A DNA stretch of 64,000 nt from Paenibacillus sp. sptzw28. GTDB taxonomy: Bacteria; Bacillota; Bacilli; Paenibacillales; Paenibacillaceae. Below, in pieces: positions 17,387 to 25,701 of this stretch. Under the pieces are notes generated by a model, which was given only the letters and a program-made list of their open reading frames with translations, searched no databases and was not told the origin of the DNA. How positions within the stretch are numbered: position 1 is the stretch's first letter; each line of letters starts with the position of its first letter. The position numbers and the translations under genes are program-made. The stretch lies in assembly GCF_019550795.1 (NCBI RefSeq), contig NZ_CP080545.1, forward strand, positions 389,001 through 453,000, written 5' to 3'.

Positions 17387-18559
17387 TTACTTCTGCAGAT
17401 GTGCAGGTGCCTGAGTTCTGCCAATCCGCTCGATTTCGAATTCAGTTTTGATTTGAACGGGTACTTTAGGATAAATCGTTTTCCATTGATTCTTGAGTTT
17501 ATTCCAGGCGCCGGGATGTTGTATGTGGAGTTCCCTTCCAATACCGAATATATCCGCTTTGTATTTTGTTTGCGCAAGCTTGACCGTTTTTGCAAACGCT
17601 TTTTTTAAATCATCCGCATACTTCTTTTGCAATAGGTTGAGGGACTGGGGTTTGCTCATATCCAGTCTGGTGTTGTTTGAGATGATTCTGGCCCTGACTT
17701 TGACCGATATGGTTACCGCGGGTGCCCCTCCCTTCATTTCAGTCTGTATTTTTGCTTTTACTTGTAACAGCTGAGAACTGACGATTCCATTGAATTCTTT
17801 CTTGGGAGGTTCCAATTGGGTGGTAAGCTTCATACCGTCCAGGTCCCCTATCATCATGCGAAATACCTTCAAATCCATTCCCGAGAGAAATCCTGCCAAT
17901 TTAATCCCATTGTAAACCGCTGCCTTATCCATAACGAAGATTTCGTTGCCGGAGCCTTTATTGATGATTCGAATGCCGGCGGTTACCGGGGCTTGTCCGT
18001 TTGAAGCGAGCGCATGTAGAAATTCATCAATTTTGACGCCCACGCTGAAGTGGCCGGATTGTATTTTGTTCATACCGATAGCCGGAATTGGCTCCAGCTC
18101 GTACGGAGTGTTTAAAATTTCTTTTGCCGTCGCCCCATATGCGGTCACGATAAAGCTGTTGTACCGGCTTTCCGGTCCGCGCATTAATGTATCGAGTACC
18201 TGGTCGAAGCCGTGTCTGGCGAAATTCTCGCCGAATACTATAACGCCGCGGTGACCAAGAAAAATTCTCCGCGATAATTGCTGCTGCAGGCGATCCAGAT
18301 TGCTTGTGCTGTCCTTCCCCTCAGCTGAGACAACAATGACGGACCTTTTGGCTTTTCCCCCGGATTGAATAGCGCCCGGGATACCGGTGGGGAGGGCAAT
18401 TTGCAGTGTGCTTTCAAGCTTGCCGTCCTCTGTGAGATCAAGACCGCCTGCCATTACCAAAGCAAGGTCATCCGTTTCTTTACGGTCCCAACAGCCTGCC
18501 AGCAGCGCAAGGCTGAGGCTAAATGCCATGCACCTGTAGACAATCCGGTGTAGGTTCAT
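17387..18559 (-). CDS. Second germinant receptor lipoprotein subunit C
   Basis: A 390-residue Ger(x)C lipoprotein with lipobox LAGC (Cys23) followed by WDRKETDDLALVMAGGLDL, and the family block LSRRIFLGHRGVIVFGENFA. The true start is the ATG at 18559 with GGAGAAGGA directly before it; the frame is open much farther upstream, but that part overlaps gerA. The ATG overlaps the gerA stop (ATGA), implying translational coupling. Confidence 0.92.
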   Translation of the reverse strand: MNLHRIVYRCMAFSLSLALLAGCWDRKETDDLALVMAGGLDLTEDGKLESTLQIALPTGIPGAIQSGGKAKRSVIVVSAEGKDSTSNLDRLQQQLSRRIFLGHRGVIVFGENFARHGFDQVLDTLMRGPESRYNSFIVTAYGATAKEILNTPYELEPIPAIGMNKIQSGHFSVGVKIDEFLHALASNGQAPVTAGIRIINKGSGNEIFVMDKAAVYNGIKLAGFLSGMDLKVFRMMIGDLDGMKLTTQLEPPKKEFNGIVSSQLLQVKAKIQTEMKGGAPAVTISVKVRARIISNNTRLDMSKPQSLNLLQKKYADDLKKAFAKTVKLAQTKYKADIFGIGRELHIQHPGAWNKLKNQWKTIYPKVPVQIKTEFEIERIGRTQAPAHLQK

Positions 18560-20085
18560 TCCTTCTCCATCTCCACTTTTTGTTGAATAAGCTGCTGTCG
18601 TTTGTGAAGCAACTGCCATGGTGCTCTGACCAATACATCCCATAGCCCGGACAGGTTGAGAGGCGCGAGCGGACTCAAATAAGGCACGCCGAAGGAGCTC
18701 AGGTTGGTCAGATGGATCAAGAGCGCGATCATGGCGGCGCTGACTCCGTAAAGTCCGAACGTTCCGGCGCAAATCACCATCGGGAAACGTAGAATACTGA
18801 CCGCCTGGCTCATCCCCGGATGGGGAATGAGGAAGGATGCGATACCCGTCAAGGATACGATAATGATAATGGGGGCTGATATGATTCCGGCCTGAACCGC
18901 AGCTTGTCCAATAACAAGCGCGCCTACGATGCTGATCGTCTGGCCAACCGGACGGGGAAGCCGCACTCCCGCCTCACGGAGCGCTTCAAAGGTAACCTCC
19001 ATTATCAATGTCTCAACCATGGCCGGAAACGGAACGATTTCCCGCGCTGAGGCGAGACTAAGAGCCAGGCTCGTGGGGATCATTTCCTGATGAAAGGTTG
19101 TAACCGCTACATAAATGGATGGCAGGGCCAGCGCCATATAGGCAAATAAATACCTCAGCCACCGCAGCATTGTAGCGAATATGAAATTGATGTAGTAATC
19201 CTCCACCGTTTGCAGCCCATACCAGAGTGTGATTGGCATAACGAGCGCAAAAGGGGAACCGTCAATGAGAAGCGCAACCTTTCCTTCGATTAGTGACCCC
19301 GCGACCGAATCGGGTCTCTCCGTCGCCTGCATGGTGGGGAACGGCGAGTAGGGGAAGTCGCATATAAACTCTTCGATGTAACCTGATTCTAAAATCCCGT
19401 CTGTATTGATTCTGGACAATCGTTTTTTTACTTCCTCCACCACTTGCGGCTGCGCTTTGTTCTCAATATAGAGTAGTACGACCTCAGTCTGGGAGAGCGC
19501 TCCTAAGCTCATTTTTTCCATCTTCAGCGAAGGTGTTTTAATTCGTTGACGCATCAATGCCATATTGATATTGAGCTTCTCGATAAACCCGATGCGGGGT
19601 CCGCGAATAACCGCCTCTGTGCTCGGTTCATCCAGTTGGCGCTGTAATTGGTCTGTAAGCTTGAAGGACGCCGCTTGTTTCGAAGATTCAATGAATAAAA
19701 CAACTTCTCCATTCACGATTCGTTGAACGGTTTCTTTCAGATTAGATACGATTACAGGCTTTACGATAGAAGCAAGCTCATATTTCAATTTCTCAAATAC
19801 CTGCTCTGGACTTCCTAATTCTTCCGTTTGTTTTTTCATTAATGGAGCGAGCAAACCGGATTCCCACAAGGTGTCATCGACCATCACATCCAGATATACC
19901 GCCATACAGGAAACCGACCCGAATATGTGAAGCTCTCGTACAACAAGATCGGAGCAATAAGAAAAGATTTCACATAAGGCCGTTTCATTGTCACTCAATT
20001 TATCGAACAATTCTTGTTCGTTTGTATATTGAAATTTGCTCAGCTTTTTCTCGATTTGTCCCGGAAGACCTTTTTTTGACGGCAT
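18556..20085 (-). CDS. Second germinant receptor subunit A
   Basis: A 509-residue GerA-family protein: soluble N-terminal part with VIRGPRIGFIEKLN and FPTMQATERPD, then membrane helices with PSIYVAVTTFHQEMIPTSLA and SAPIIIIVSLTGIASFL. The N-terminus is more Lys/Gln-rich than that of the first receptor, and the two A subunits differ along their length, so they are paralogues rather than a recent duplication. GGGAG lies 8 bp before the ATG. First gene of the minus-strand operon. Confidence 0.93.
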   Translation of the reverse strand: MPSKKGLPGQIEKKLSKFQYTNEQELFDKLSDNETALCEIFSYCSDLVVRELHIFGSVSCMAVYLDVMVDDTLWESGLLAPLMKKQTEELGSPEQVFEKLKYELASIVKPVIVSNLKETVQRIVNGEVVLFIESSKQAASFKLTDQLQRQLDEPSTEAVIRGPRIGFIEKLNINMALMRQRIKTPSLKMEKMSLGALSQTEVVLLYIENKAQPQVVEEVKKRLSRINTDGILESGYIEEFICDFPYSPFPTMQATERPDSVAGSLIEGKVALLIDGSPFALVMPITLWYGLQTVEDYYINFIFATMLRWLRYLFAYMALALPSIYVAVTTFHQEMIPTSLALSLASAREIVPFPAMVETLIMEVTFEALREAGVRLPRPVGQTISIVGALVIGQAAVQAGIISAPIIIIVSLTGIASFLIPHPGMSQAVSILRFPMVICAGTFGLYGVSAAMIALLIHLTNLSSFGVPYLSPLAPLNLSGLWDVLVRAPWQLLHKRQQLIQQKVEMEKE

Positions 20086-20201
20086 ATGGGTTCTCCCTTG
20101 TGCTTATTCATGATGCACGATTTGAAGGATCCTGCAGCGATTAAGACATTCGTGTTTGAATAACATTCCCTGTTATTTCCGTATTTATTCTGAAAAAGGA
20201 A

Positions 20202-20252
20202 ACAGTCCACCGACAGGGAAGCCTTCACAGGCTTGCCATGCGGTGAACTGTC
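20202..20252 (-). terminator. Probable terminator of the GMC operon
   Basis: A long imperfect hairpin (arms ACAGTCCACCG and CGGTGAACTGT, inner arms AAGCC and GGCTT) is followed on the minus strand by TTTCCTTTTT. It lies between the GMC oxidoreductase and the gerA gene on the same strand. Confidence 0.55.
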
Positions 20253-20335
20253 TTTGCTGCACTATCGGAATAGTTTACCTTGCGGAGAGAATAACTAATG
20301 GTAATAGAATTATTGCGAGTACGGAGGTTGTTCGA

Positions 20336-20422
20336 ATGAAAAGTTTCGCCAAGGCTCTCGGGTTCTTATTCATTGTCGCTTTATCGGGAGCGGTCCTTTA
20401 TTATGCCGTCACAATGGGTTGA
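20336..20422 (+). CDS. Candidate 28-residue single-helix membrane microprotein
   Basis: ATG 20336 is preceded by CGGAGG with 7 bp spacing. The peptide begins MKSFAKALGF and then runs hydrophobic to its end with VALSGAVLYYAVTMG, so it would be one membrane helix with a short positively charged N-terminus. Its last 22 bp overlap the 3' end of the oppositely directed GMC gene. I do not recognise a family. The good ribosome binding site and clean topology are the only support. Confidence 0.4.
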   Translation: MKSFAKALGFLFIVALSGAVLYYAVTMG

Positions 20423-22131
20423 TCAAAATATTTATTGGCGAGTATATCCGCTGTCCGCGTTGCCAGCGCCTGGGTGGTAAGGGTCGGATTGGGGCCGCCG
20501 ATTCCATTAAAATGCACGCTGTTGTCGGCGATAAAAAGCCGCTTCACTTGATAAGCTTCGCAGTTCGTATCTACCACGAACCCCATGCGCATCGTGCTTT
20601 CAAGATGCAGCAGAAAGGCAAACGGCAAATCCGAACGGATAATTTTCTTGGCTCCGGCCGCCTGCAGCGTCTCGGCAGCGTATCTGGCCAATTTATCGCG
20701 CCTTTGCAGCGTTTTGGGGCTGGGGGTGTAGTGAATGAGTGGAATCGGGCCGTTCTCGTCCTTCAGCAATGGATCGACCTCAACTCTGTTGCTGTAGCGC
20801 ACTTCGTCATCCGTTAGGAGAAGCATGGTCATCGTGCGCGAATAGTCCAGCATTAATTCTTTCAGCTGTGGACCGACCACCCGGCCGTGAATATTCCACG
20901 GAGCTCCCGGTTCCGGCGGGTTAAGGGCGTCGTAGCCCGCTTCACTGAAGCCGTAAGTCAGGAAGGACATCAATCCCGGACTCAGACAGGAGACTTGAAA
21001 GATTCCGGTGCCCGGAATATCGACTCTGGCTCCGGAAGTATGCCCCATATAGGGATAGACTGCCGGCAAGCCCATTATGCTCATCAGATCCTTCTCATCG
21101 AAAACGCCTCCGACCCAGTCGAAACAATGATTGGTCAATCCTCTTCCGACCCATCCGTTGTAAGGCAGCTCCGAGTTCAGCCAAAGGCGGGGGGATTCGA
21201 TGCATCCGGCCGCCAAGACAACGGCCTTGGCTGTAAGCTCGCCTATTTCTCCCGTCCATGTATCACGGAACCGCACGCCGGTTGCGCGAAGCCCCCCTTG
21301 TGGATCATGATCCGTCAATATTTTGATCGTAAAGGAATTGGGGCGGATGGCAACGTTGCCGGTCTTGAGAGCGAGAGGGATGTAGCTGACAAGCGTGCTC
21401 CGTTTGGCGATTTTATCGACGGTCGGGCCGGTTGTACAGCCATTGACACAATGTCCCCTAAGCGTGCATCCTTCCATCTCGTGTAATTGTTCCATCGAAT
21501 AATTAGGATCCATCAGATGCTCGTTAGCACGAAGAATCGCATTAGGGTTTGGGCGATACCCCGGTGTAACGACATTGAGCGTCGGGATCAGATCCCATCC
21601 GGCTTTCTTGGCACCGTAATAAAAAAGCTCTTCCTTGGGAGTCGTCGGCGAGAACTGAACGGGTAATGTAGCCTCGGCTTTCTCGTAATAGGGGATGAGC
21701 TCCCGATAGCTGATCGGCCAAATACCGTCGACTGCGGCAGGAAATGCGCGCGGCGACTGAGACCAGTAATGCTGCGTCGTCCCCCCGACTCCGGAAACCT
21801 GCCAAATATCGCCCTTCTGCTTCATAATACGGTGCCAGGGGGCGCGGCGGCGATCGGACGGCCCGAAGCGAAATACGCCTGAGACCACATCGTTCATATT
21901 GTTCTCATACGAATTATAGATTTTCTTATAAATGCCGACATCCAAATCCTCGTAACTGGAGCTCCACTCTCCGCCGCGTTCGCTGTTCGGGTTCTCCCAT
22001 TTTTTGTTGCCGTAAAAGGGACCTGCCTCCAGCACCAATACTTTAAGACCTTTCTCTGCCAGCTCCTTGGCTGCGACCGCGCCGCCGCCGCCGGATCCGA
22101 TAACGATTACGTCTGCATCTTGATCATACAA
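20401..22131 (-). CDS. GMC-family oxidoreductase (gluconate/sorbitol dehydrogenase-like large subunit)
   Basis: A 576-residue flavoenzyme. The N-terminus has the FAD-binding VIVIGSGGGGAVAAKELA and EAGP; the middle has WQVSGVGGTTQHYW and the Cys-containing MEGCTLRGHCVNGC; the C-terminus has HLESTMRMG and ADNSVHFNGIGGPNPTLT with the usual catalytic His and Asn region. It oxidises an alcohol or sugar acid with FAD; the substrate is unknown. Translation starts at TTG 22131, 8 bp inside the end of the partner gene, with AAGGAGG upstream. No cytochrome subunit is next to it. Confidence 0.85.
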   Translation of the reverse strand: MYDQDADVIVIGSGGGGAVAAKELAEKGLKVLVLEAGPFYGNKKWENPNSERGGEWSSSYEDLDVGIYKKIYNSYENNMNDVVSGVFRFGPSDRRRAPWHRIMKQKGDIWQVSGVGGTTQHYWSQSPRAFPAAVDGIWPISYRELIPYYEKAEATLPVQFSPTTPKEELFYYGAKKAGWDLIPTLNVVTPGYRPNPNAILRANEHLMDPNYSMEQLHEMEGCTLRGHCVNGCTTGPTVDKIAKRSTLVSYIPLALKTGNVAIRPNSFTIKILTDHDPQGGLRATGVRFRDTWTGEIGELTAKAVVLAAGCIESPRLWLNSELPYNGWVGRGLTNHCFDWVGGVFDEKDLMSIMGLPAVYPYMGHTSGARVDIPGTGIFQVSCLSPGLMSFLTYGFSEAGYDALNPPEPGAPWNIHGRVVGPQLKELMLDYSRTMTMLLLTDDEVRYSNRVEVDPLLKDENGPIPLIHYTPSPKTLQRRDKLARYAAETLQAAGAKKIIRSDLPFAFLLHLESTMRMGFVVDTNCEAYQVKRLFIADNSVHFNGIGGPNPTLTTQALATRTADILANKYFDQPIVTA

Positions 22132-22783
22132 TTATGGATTCCCCTCCTTCTCGTACAATGGTTAACATAAACCCGCGAAGAGCGCGATAACCTAAAGAAA
22201 CGCCGGGATACCCGACCTGCCTCCAGCCGATCGGGAAATATTCCAGGCGCCGCCTGGTTGGGGTATTCAGCCGTGTCGTCCCGTATGCGGACCACTCCGA
22301 ATAGAAACCGAACATCGTCCCTCTGTTCAGATAATCGATAATAAAAACGACAAATCCGCCGTCGTCCCTGTAAGGAGGGGGTACTGCTCCAAGATCGAAG
22401 TTGAGCTGCTCGAGCATCGCGAGCACCCGAATCCGGTCCGCTGCCGCAAGCGCTGCGAAGGGGCTGGTCCCCCACAGCGAAGAGTTCGGAGCATACTGCG
22501 CCTGTCCCGAGGCCAGAAATTGAACCGCGCCCGAGTTCAGCAGCATGGCGGTAGGAGCGGACAGCGGGAAGATGGTTAATTCAATGCCAAACATAAGCGC
22601 AAGGGTGTGGTCGAGCTCCCAAATCATATACTCATCAACGTGTAAATCTACCGCGCCTGCCGTTTGTTCCGCTCCGTACACGGCAAGTGCCGGCGTATTC
22701 GGGACGATCGCTGCGACAAGTGCCCGAAATGTTGCAACGGTTTGTGGGTCGGCGATTGCGGCGTATGATTTTGCCGGATGCAT
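22124..22783 (-). CDS. Gluconate 2-dehydrogenase subunit 3-like partner protein
   Basis: A 219-residue protein with an N-terminal segment FRALVAAIVPNTPAL and GAEQTAGAVDLHVDEYM, the pattern of gluconate 2-dehydrogenase subunit 3 family members that accompany GMC dehydrogenases. No Tat or Sec signal is visible, in contrast to classical periplasmic examples. I start at ATG 22783 because AAAGGAGGG lies 10 bp upstream; a longer frame exists without support. It overlaps the GMC gene by 8 bp, so the two are coupled and probably form a complex. Confidence 0.7.
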   Translation of the reverse strand: MHPAKSYAAIADPQTVATFRALVAAIVPNTPALAVYGAEQTAGAVDLHVDEYMIWELDHTLALMFGIELTIFPLSAPTAMLLNSGAVQFLASGQAQYAPNSSLWGTSPFAALAAADRIRVLAMLEQLNFDLGAVPPPYRDDGGFVVFIIDYLNRGTMFGFYSEWSAYGTTRLNTPTRRRLEYFPIGWRQVGYPGVSLGYRALRGFMLTIVREGGESIIV

Positions 22784-22936
22784 ATGGAGGGTCCCTCCTT
22801 TGTGAACAGATTTGTCAGCCTGTGGAATCTTCATAACTTTATGTATTCATTTATTGTGCTAATTATTCGGTTCTCGATTAAACGAGCGGCAGTTTCAAAC
22901 AAGGAAGGCAATCGCTGCTAAAACAGCTTCGCACAG

Positions 22937-22965
22937 AAAAAACTCCCACCCGGGAAGAGTGGGAG
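22937..22965 (-). terminator. Terminator of the CotF-type operon
   Basis: On the minus strand CTCCCAC, a short loop and GTGGGAG are followed by TTTTTT, starting 12 bp after the last coat gene. Confidence 0.85.
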
Positions 22966-22976
22966 CAGCTTGCAGC

Positions 22977-23306
22977 CTAATAAGGAAATTGCGAGGAATA
23001 TCCGCTGAATTGCTGCTGCGCTTGCTGCAGCTTCTGCTGCTCCTCGGCTTCCAGCTTGTACCAGCCGTTCTGGAACATCATATTGTACAGCTCACGGGCG
23101 CTATGGTGCGTTTCCACCAGAATTTGAAGCATGTCCGCGTGAAGCTGATCGTGGCTCGCTTCGCGCACGGCGACATTGAGGCTGTCCGTCAAGTATTTGC
23201 ATGTGCTCAGACCGTCGTTCAGGAAATCGCGGTCATTCATCTCCGGTCCCTTCACTTGCGGCAATTGATTGGACTGCGGGTTCGCAATTACATTATTGTT
23301 CGGCAC
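22977..23306 (-). CDS. CotF-family spore coat protein
   Basis: A 109-residue protein of the coat F / ferritin-like helix family: PEMNDRDFLNDGLSTCKYLT, then a second helix with EASHDQLHADMLQILVETHHSA and a third ending MMFQNGWYKLEAEEQQ. The tail is rich in Gln, Ser and Tyr, typical of coat proteins. It lies 15 bp after a related gene and is followed by a terminator. Expected in the outer layers of the spore, made in the mother cell. Confidence 0.85.
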   Translation of the reverse strand: MPNNNVIANPQSNQLPQVKGPEMNDRDFLNDGLSTCKYLTDSLNVAVREASHDQLHADMLQILVETHHSARELYNMMFQNGWYKLEAEEQQKLQQAQQQFSGYSSQFPY

Positions 23307-23321
23307 CGATTGAAGCCCCCT

Positions 23322-23636
23322 TTACTGTGACTGCTGCTTGGTCTGCTGTTGTTGAGGCAGCCCTGCCATGGCAGCATTATTGTCGACCTGAAGATGGGTA
23401 AGCAGTGTTTGGTAATGGCGCTGATGCATTTGGCCGGCCTTATCGAGCGCCTGCTTGATTTGAGGGTTCTTGATCTGCTGCGCGAAGAAATGAAACTTCT
23501 TGAACGCCAGTAATTCCCATGACAAAGCATCTTTAATGTAGAGCAGATCCTTCGTTGTAATGGCGCGCGGCGGAACAGGAATCGGAACCTGTGCTTGTGT
23601 CTGTGAAGCCGGAGGTGTCATTGTTGTCGTTGTCAT
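23322..23636 (-). CDS. CotF-like spore coat protein
   Basis: A 104-residue protein: a Thr/Pro/Gln-rich start, ITTKDLLYIKDALSWELLAFKKFHFF, a second helix KQALDKAGQMHQRHYQTLLTHL, and a Gln-rich tail. Same ferritin-like two- to four-helix layout as the following gene, which it probably partners. The start is ATG 23636; AAGGAGC lies upstream. Oriented away from the fix operon. Confidence 0.78.
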   Translation of the reverse strand: MTTTTMTPPASQTQAQVPIPVPPRAITTKDLLYIKDALSWELLAFKKFHFFAQQIKNPQIKQALDKAGQMHQRHYQTLLTHLQVDNNAAMAGLPQQQQTKQQSQ

Positions 23637-23842
23637 CTGAAAGCTCCTTCTTTGTGTCGTGTCGTATATAGAATGGACAATAAAGAGCGGATTATGCTTG
23701 GACAATACGCAGCGGTTTCGCTTTTGCAATAGGCAAAAGCGACCCGGTTAAAGCAGGAATCAGGCATTTTATTGGGATTTGCCTTATATATTTAAAGTAA
23801 GTAGACAAACGTAACGGATCATAGTGTAAAGAGGTGTTGTCG

Positions 23843-24673
23843 TTGCTGCACATTGTCGCCTGCATCAAACAGGTGCCGGATACGAAGATCATCAAGATGA
23901 ATCCGAAGACCAACACGATGGACCGTTCAAGCGCACCGGCTATCCTGAATCCATATGACGCTCATGCGGTGGAAGAAGCTGTCCGGCTGAAGAACAGATA
24001 CGGGGGTACTGTCTCTGTACTCACGATGGGGCCTCCGCCCGCCGTGAAGGCGATCCGAAAATGCATTGAAATCGGAGCGGACGAGGGGTATATGATCTCC
24101 GACCGGGCTTTCGCCGGGGCCGATACGCTTGCTACCAGCTATGCATTAACCAAAGCCCTGGACAAAATTTCCGCACTCAAACCGGTCGATCTCATTATTT
24201 GCGGCAAAATGACTATTGACGGCGACACCGGCCAGGTAGGGCCCGGTATTGCCAGACGCCTTGACATTCCGCCGCTAACCTCCGTCAAGAAGATCGTGGA
24301 GATAAACCGGGAACAGGGCTATGCCGTCATTCACCGCAAGCTCGAAGACGGCTACGAGGTCATTCAATCAACGCTTCCGTGTTTATTTTCCGTCGAGAAG
24401 GACATTAACGAAGTGCCGTACTCCTCCATGCCCAATATGCTGAAAGCGGCCCGCTATCAGCCGCATATCTGGTCCGTGAGCGACCTGGAGGACGTAGACC
24501 GCACCCAGCTTGGACTGAAAGGATCGCCAACGATCGTATCCTCGGTATGGGCACCGCAGAAGCCGCAAGGCGGACAGCTGCTGGAAGGCGGCCCGAATGA
24601 TCAGGTTCGGCAGCTGCTGGATATTTTGCTTGCGAAGAAGGAGCTGTTCGGCGCAGGGGAGGGATCTGTATGA
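23843..24673 (+). CDS. fixA: Electron transfer flavoprotein beta subunit (FixA/EtfB)
   Basis: A 276-residue ETF beta-family protein: HIVACIKQVPDTKIIKMNP, LNPYDAHAVEEAVRLK, VLTMGPP and the GKMTIDGDTGQVGPGIARRL segment. It transfers electrons with its EtfA partner. I take TTG 23843 as start because AGAGGTG lies 6 bp upstream; a GTG and another TTG just before it are possible. The four genes fixABCX follow without gaps, the layout used to feed quinone and ferredoxin or flavodoxin from NADH or other donors. Confidence 0.88.
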   Translation: MLHIVACIKQVPDTKIIKMNPKTNTMDRSSAPAILNPYDAHAVEEAVRLKNRYGGTVSVLTMGPPPAVKAIRKCIEIGADEGYMISDRAFAGADTLATSYALTKALDKISALKPVDLIICGKMTIDGDTGQVGPGIARRLDIPPLTSVKKIVEINREQGYAVIHRKLEDGYEVIQSTLPCLFSVEKDINEVPYSSMPNMLKAARYQPHIWSVSDLEDVDRTQLGLKGSPTIVSSVWAPQKPQGGQLLEGGPNDQVRQLLDILLAKKELFGAGEGSV

Positions 24674-25701
24674 GCTTCGAGGATTACCGCGGAGTCTGGG
24701 TGTTCATGGAAGTCAAAGACGGACAGATCGCCCCGGTTTCCCTTGAATTGTTGGGAGCGGGGAGGAGGCTGGCGGATAAGAGGGGAACAGAGCTGGCGGG
24801 GGTACTCATAGGCGACCGCATTCGGTCTTTGGCAGCCACCGCCTTCGAGTACGGAGCCGACACCGCATATGTGTACGACGACCCGATATTCAGGCAGTAT
24901 CGTACGGAAACATACATGAAAGCGCTGCTCGCGTGCACGCAGAAATATAAACCGGAAATTATTTTATACGGCGCGACTTCGACGGGAAAGGATTTGGCCA
25001 GTGCCGTTGCGACGGATCTTCCGACAGGTTTGACCGCGGACTCCACGATTCTCGATGTTGAAGAGGATACCGGCCTGCTGCTGGCCAGCCGGCCTGCTTT
25101 CGGCGGCAATATTATGGCGACGATCCTCTGCAAGAAGTACCGTCCGCAGATGGCGACGGTGCGTCCGAAGGTAATGAGGGCACTCCCTGCCGAGCCGGGC
25201 CGCCGGGGAAGGCTGGTAGAAGAAGCTATTCCACTGCGGGAGGAGGACGTTCGTACCAAAGTTCTTGAAATCGTCCGTGCAGCGACCCGGAACGTGAGGA
25301 TCGATGAAGCGGATATCATCGTTGCCGGCGGGAAGGGGCTTGGCGGACCAAGCGGATTTCAGCTGGTCCATCAGCTGGCAGATGCTTTGGGAGGAGCAGT
25401 CGGCGCGAGCCGCGATGTCGTGGAGGCGGGCTGGATCGGCCATCATCACCAGGTAGGGCAAACCGGTGTTACGGTGACCCCGAAAATCTACATTGCGATC
25501 GGAATTTCAGGCGCCATTCAGCATATTGTAGGCATGCAGAATTCAGGATTGATCATAGCGATTAATAAAGATCCGAATGCGCTTATATTCCAGTCCTGCC
25601 ATTACGGAATAGTGGGAGATGCTTTTGAGATCGTGCCCATGCTGATCGAACAATTCAAGAATGCCACTGGAAAGGAAGTAGAGCATGTCGGAGAAATTTG
25701 A
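24670..25701 (+). CDS. fixB: Electron transfer flavoprotein alpha subunit (FixB/EtfA)
   Basis: A 343-residue ETF alpha-family protein. The C-terminal FAD domain shows VAGGKGLGGPSGFQLV, GASRDVVEAGWI, QVGQTGVTVTPKIYIAIGISG and NKDPNALIF in the expected order. The ATG overlaps the fixA stop by 4 bp. Together with FixA it forms a heterodimer that, in bifurcating systems, splits an electron pair between quinone and a low-potential acceptor; whether this one bifurcates cannot be decided by eye. Confidence 0.9.
   Translation: MSFEDYRGVWVFMEVKDGQIAPVSLELLGAGRRLADKRGTELAGVLIGDRIRSLAATAFEYGADTAYVYDDPIFRQYRTETYMKALLACTQKYKPEIILYGATSTGKDLASAVATDLPTGLTADSTILDVEEDTGLLLASRPAFGGNIMATILCKKYRPQMATVRPKVMRALPAEPGRRGRLVEEAIPLREEDVRTKVLEIVRAATRNVRIDEADIIVAGGKGLGGPSGFQLVHQLADALGGAVGASRDVVEAGWIGHHHQVGQTGVTVTPKIYIAIGISGAIQHIVGMQNSGLIIAINKDPNALIFQSCHYGIVGDAFEIVPMLIEQFKNATGKEVEHVGEI

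Noticed and set aside
17387..18772. 461-codon version of the second GerC gene
   Set aside because: The extra N-terminal part overlaps gerA and lacks a signal peptide; the lipoprotein start at 18559 is convincing.
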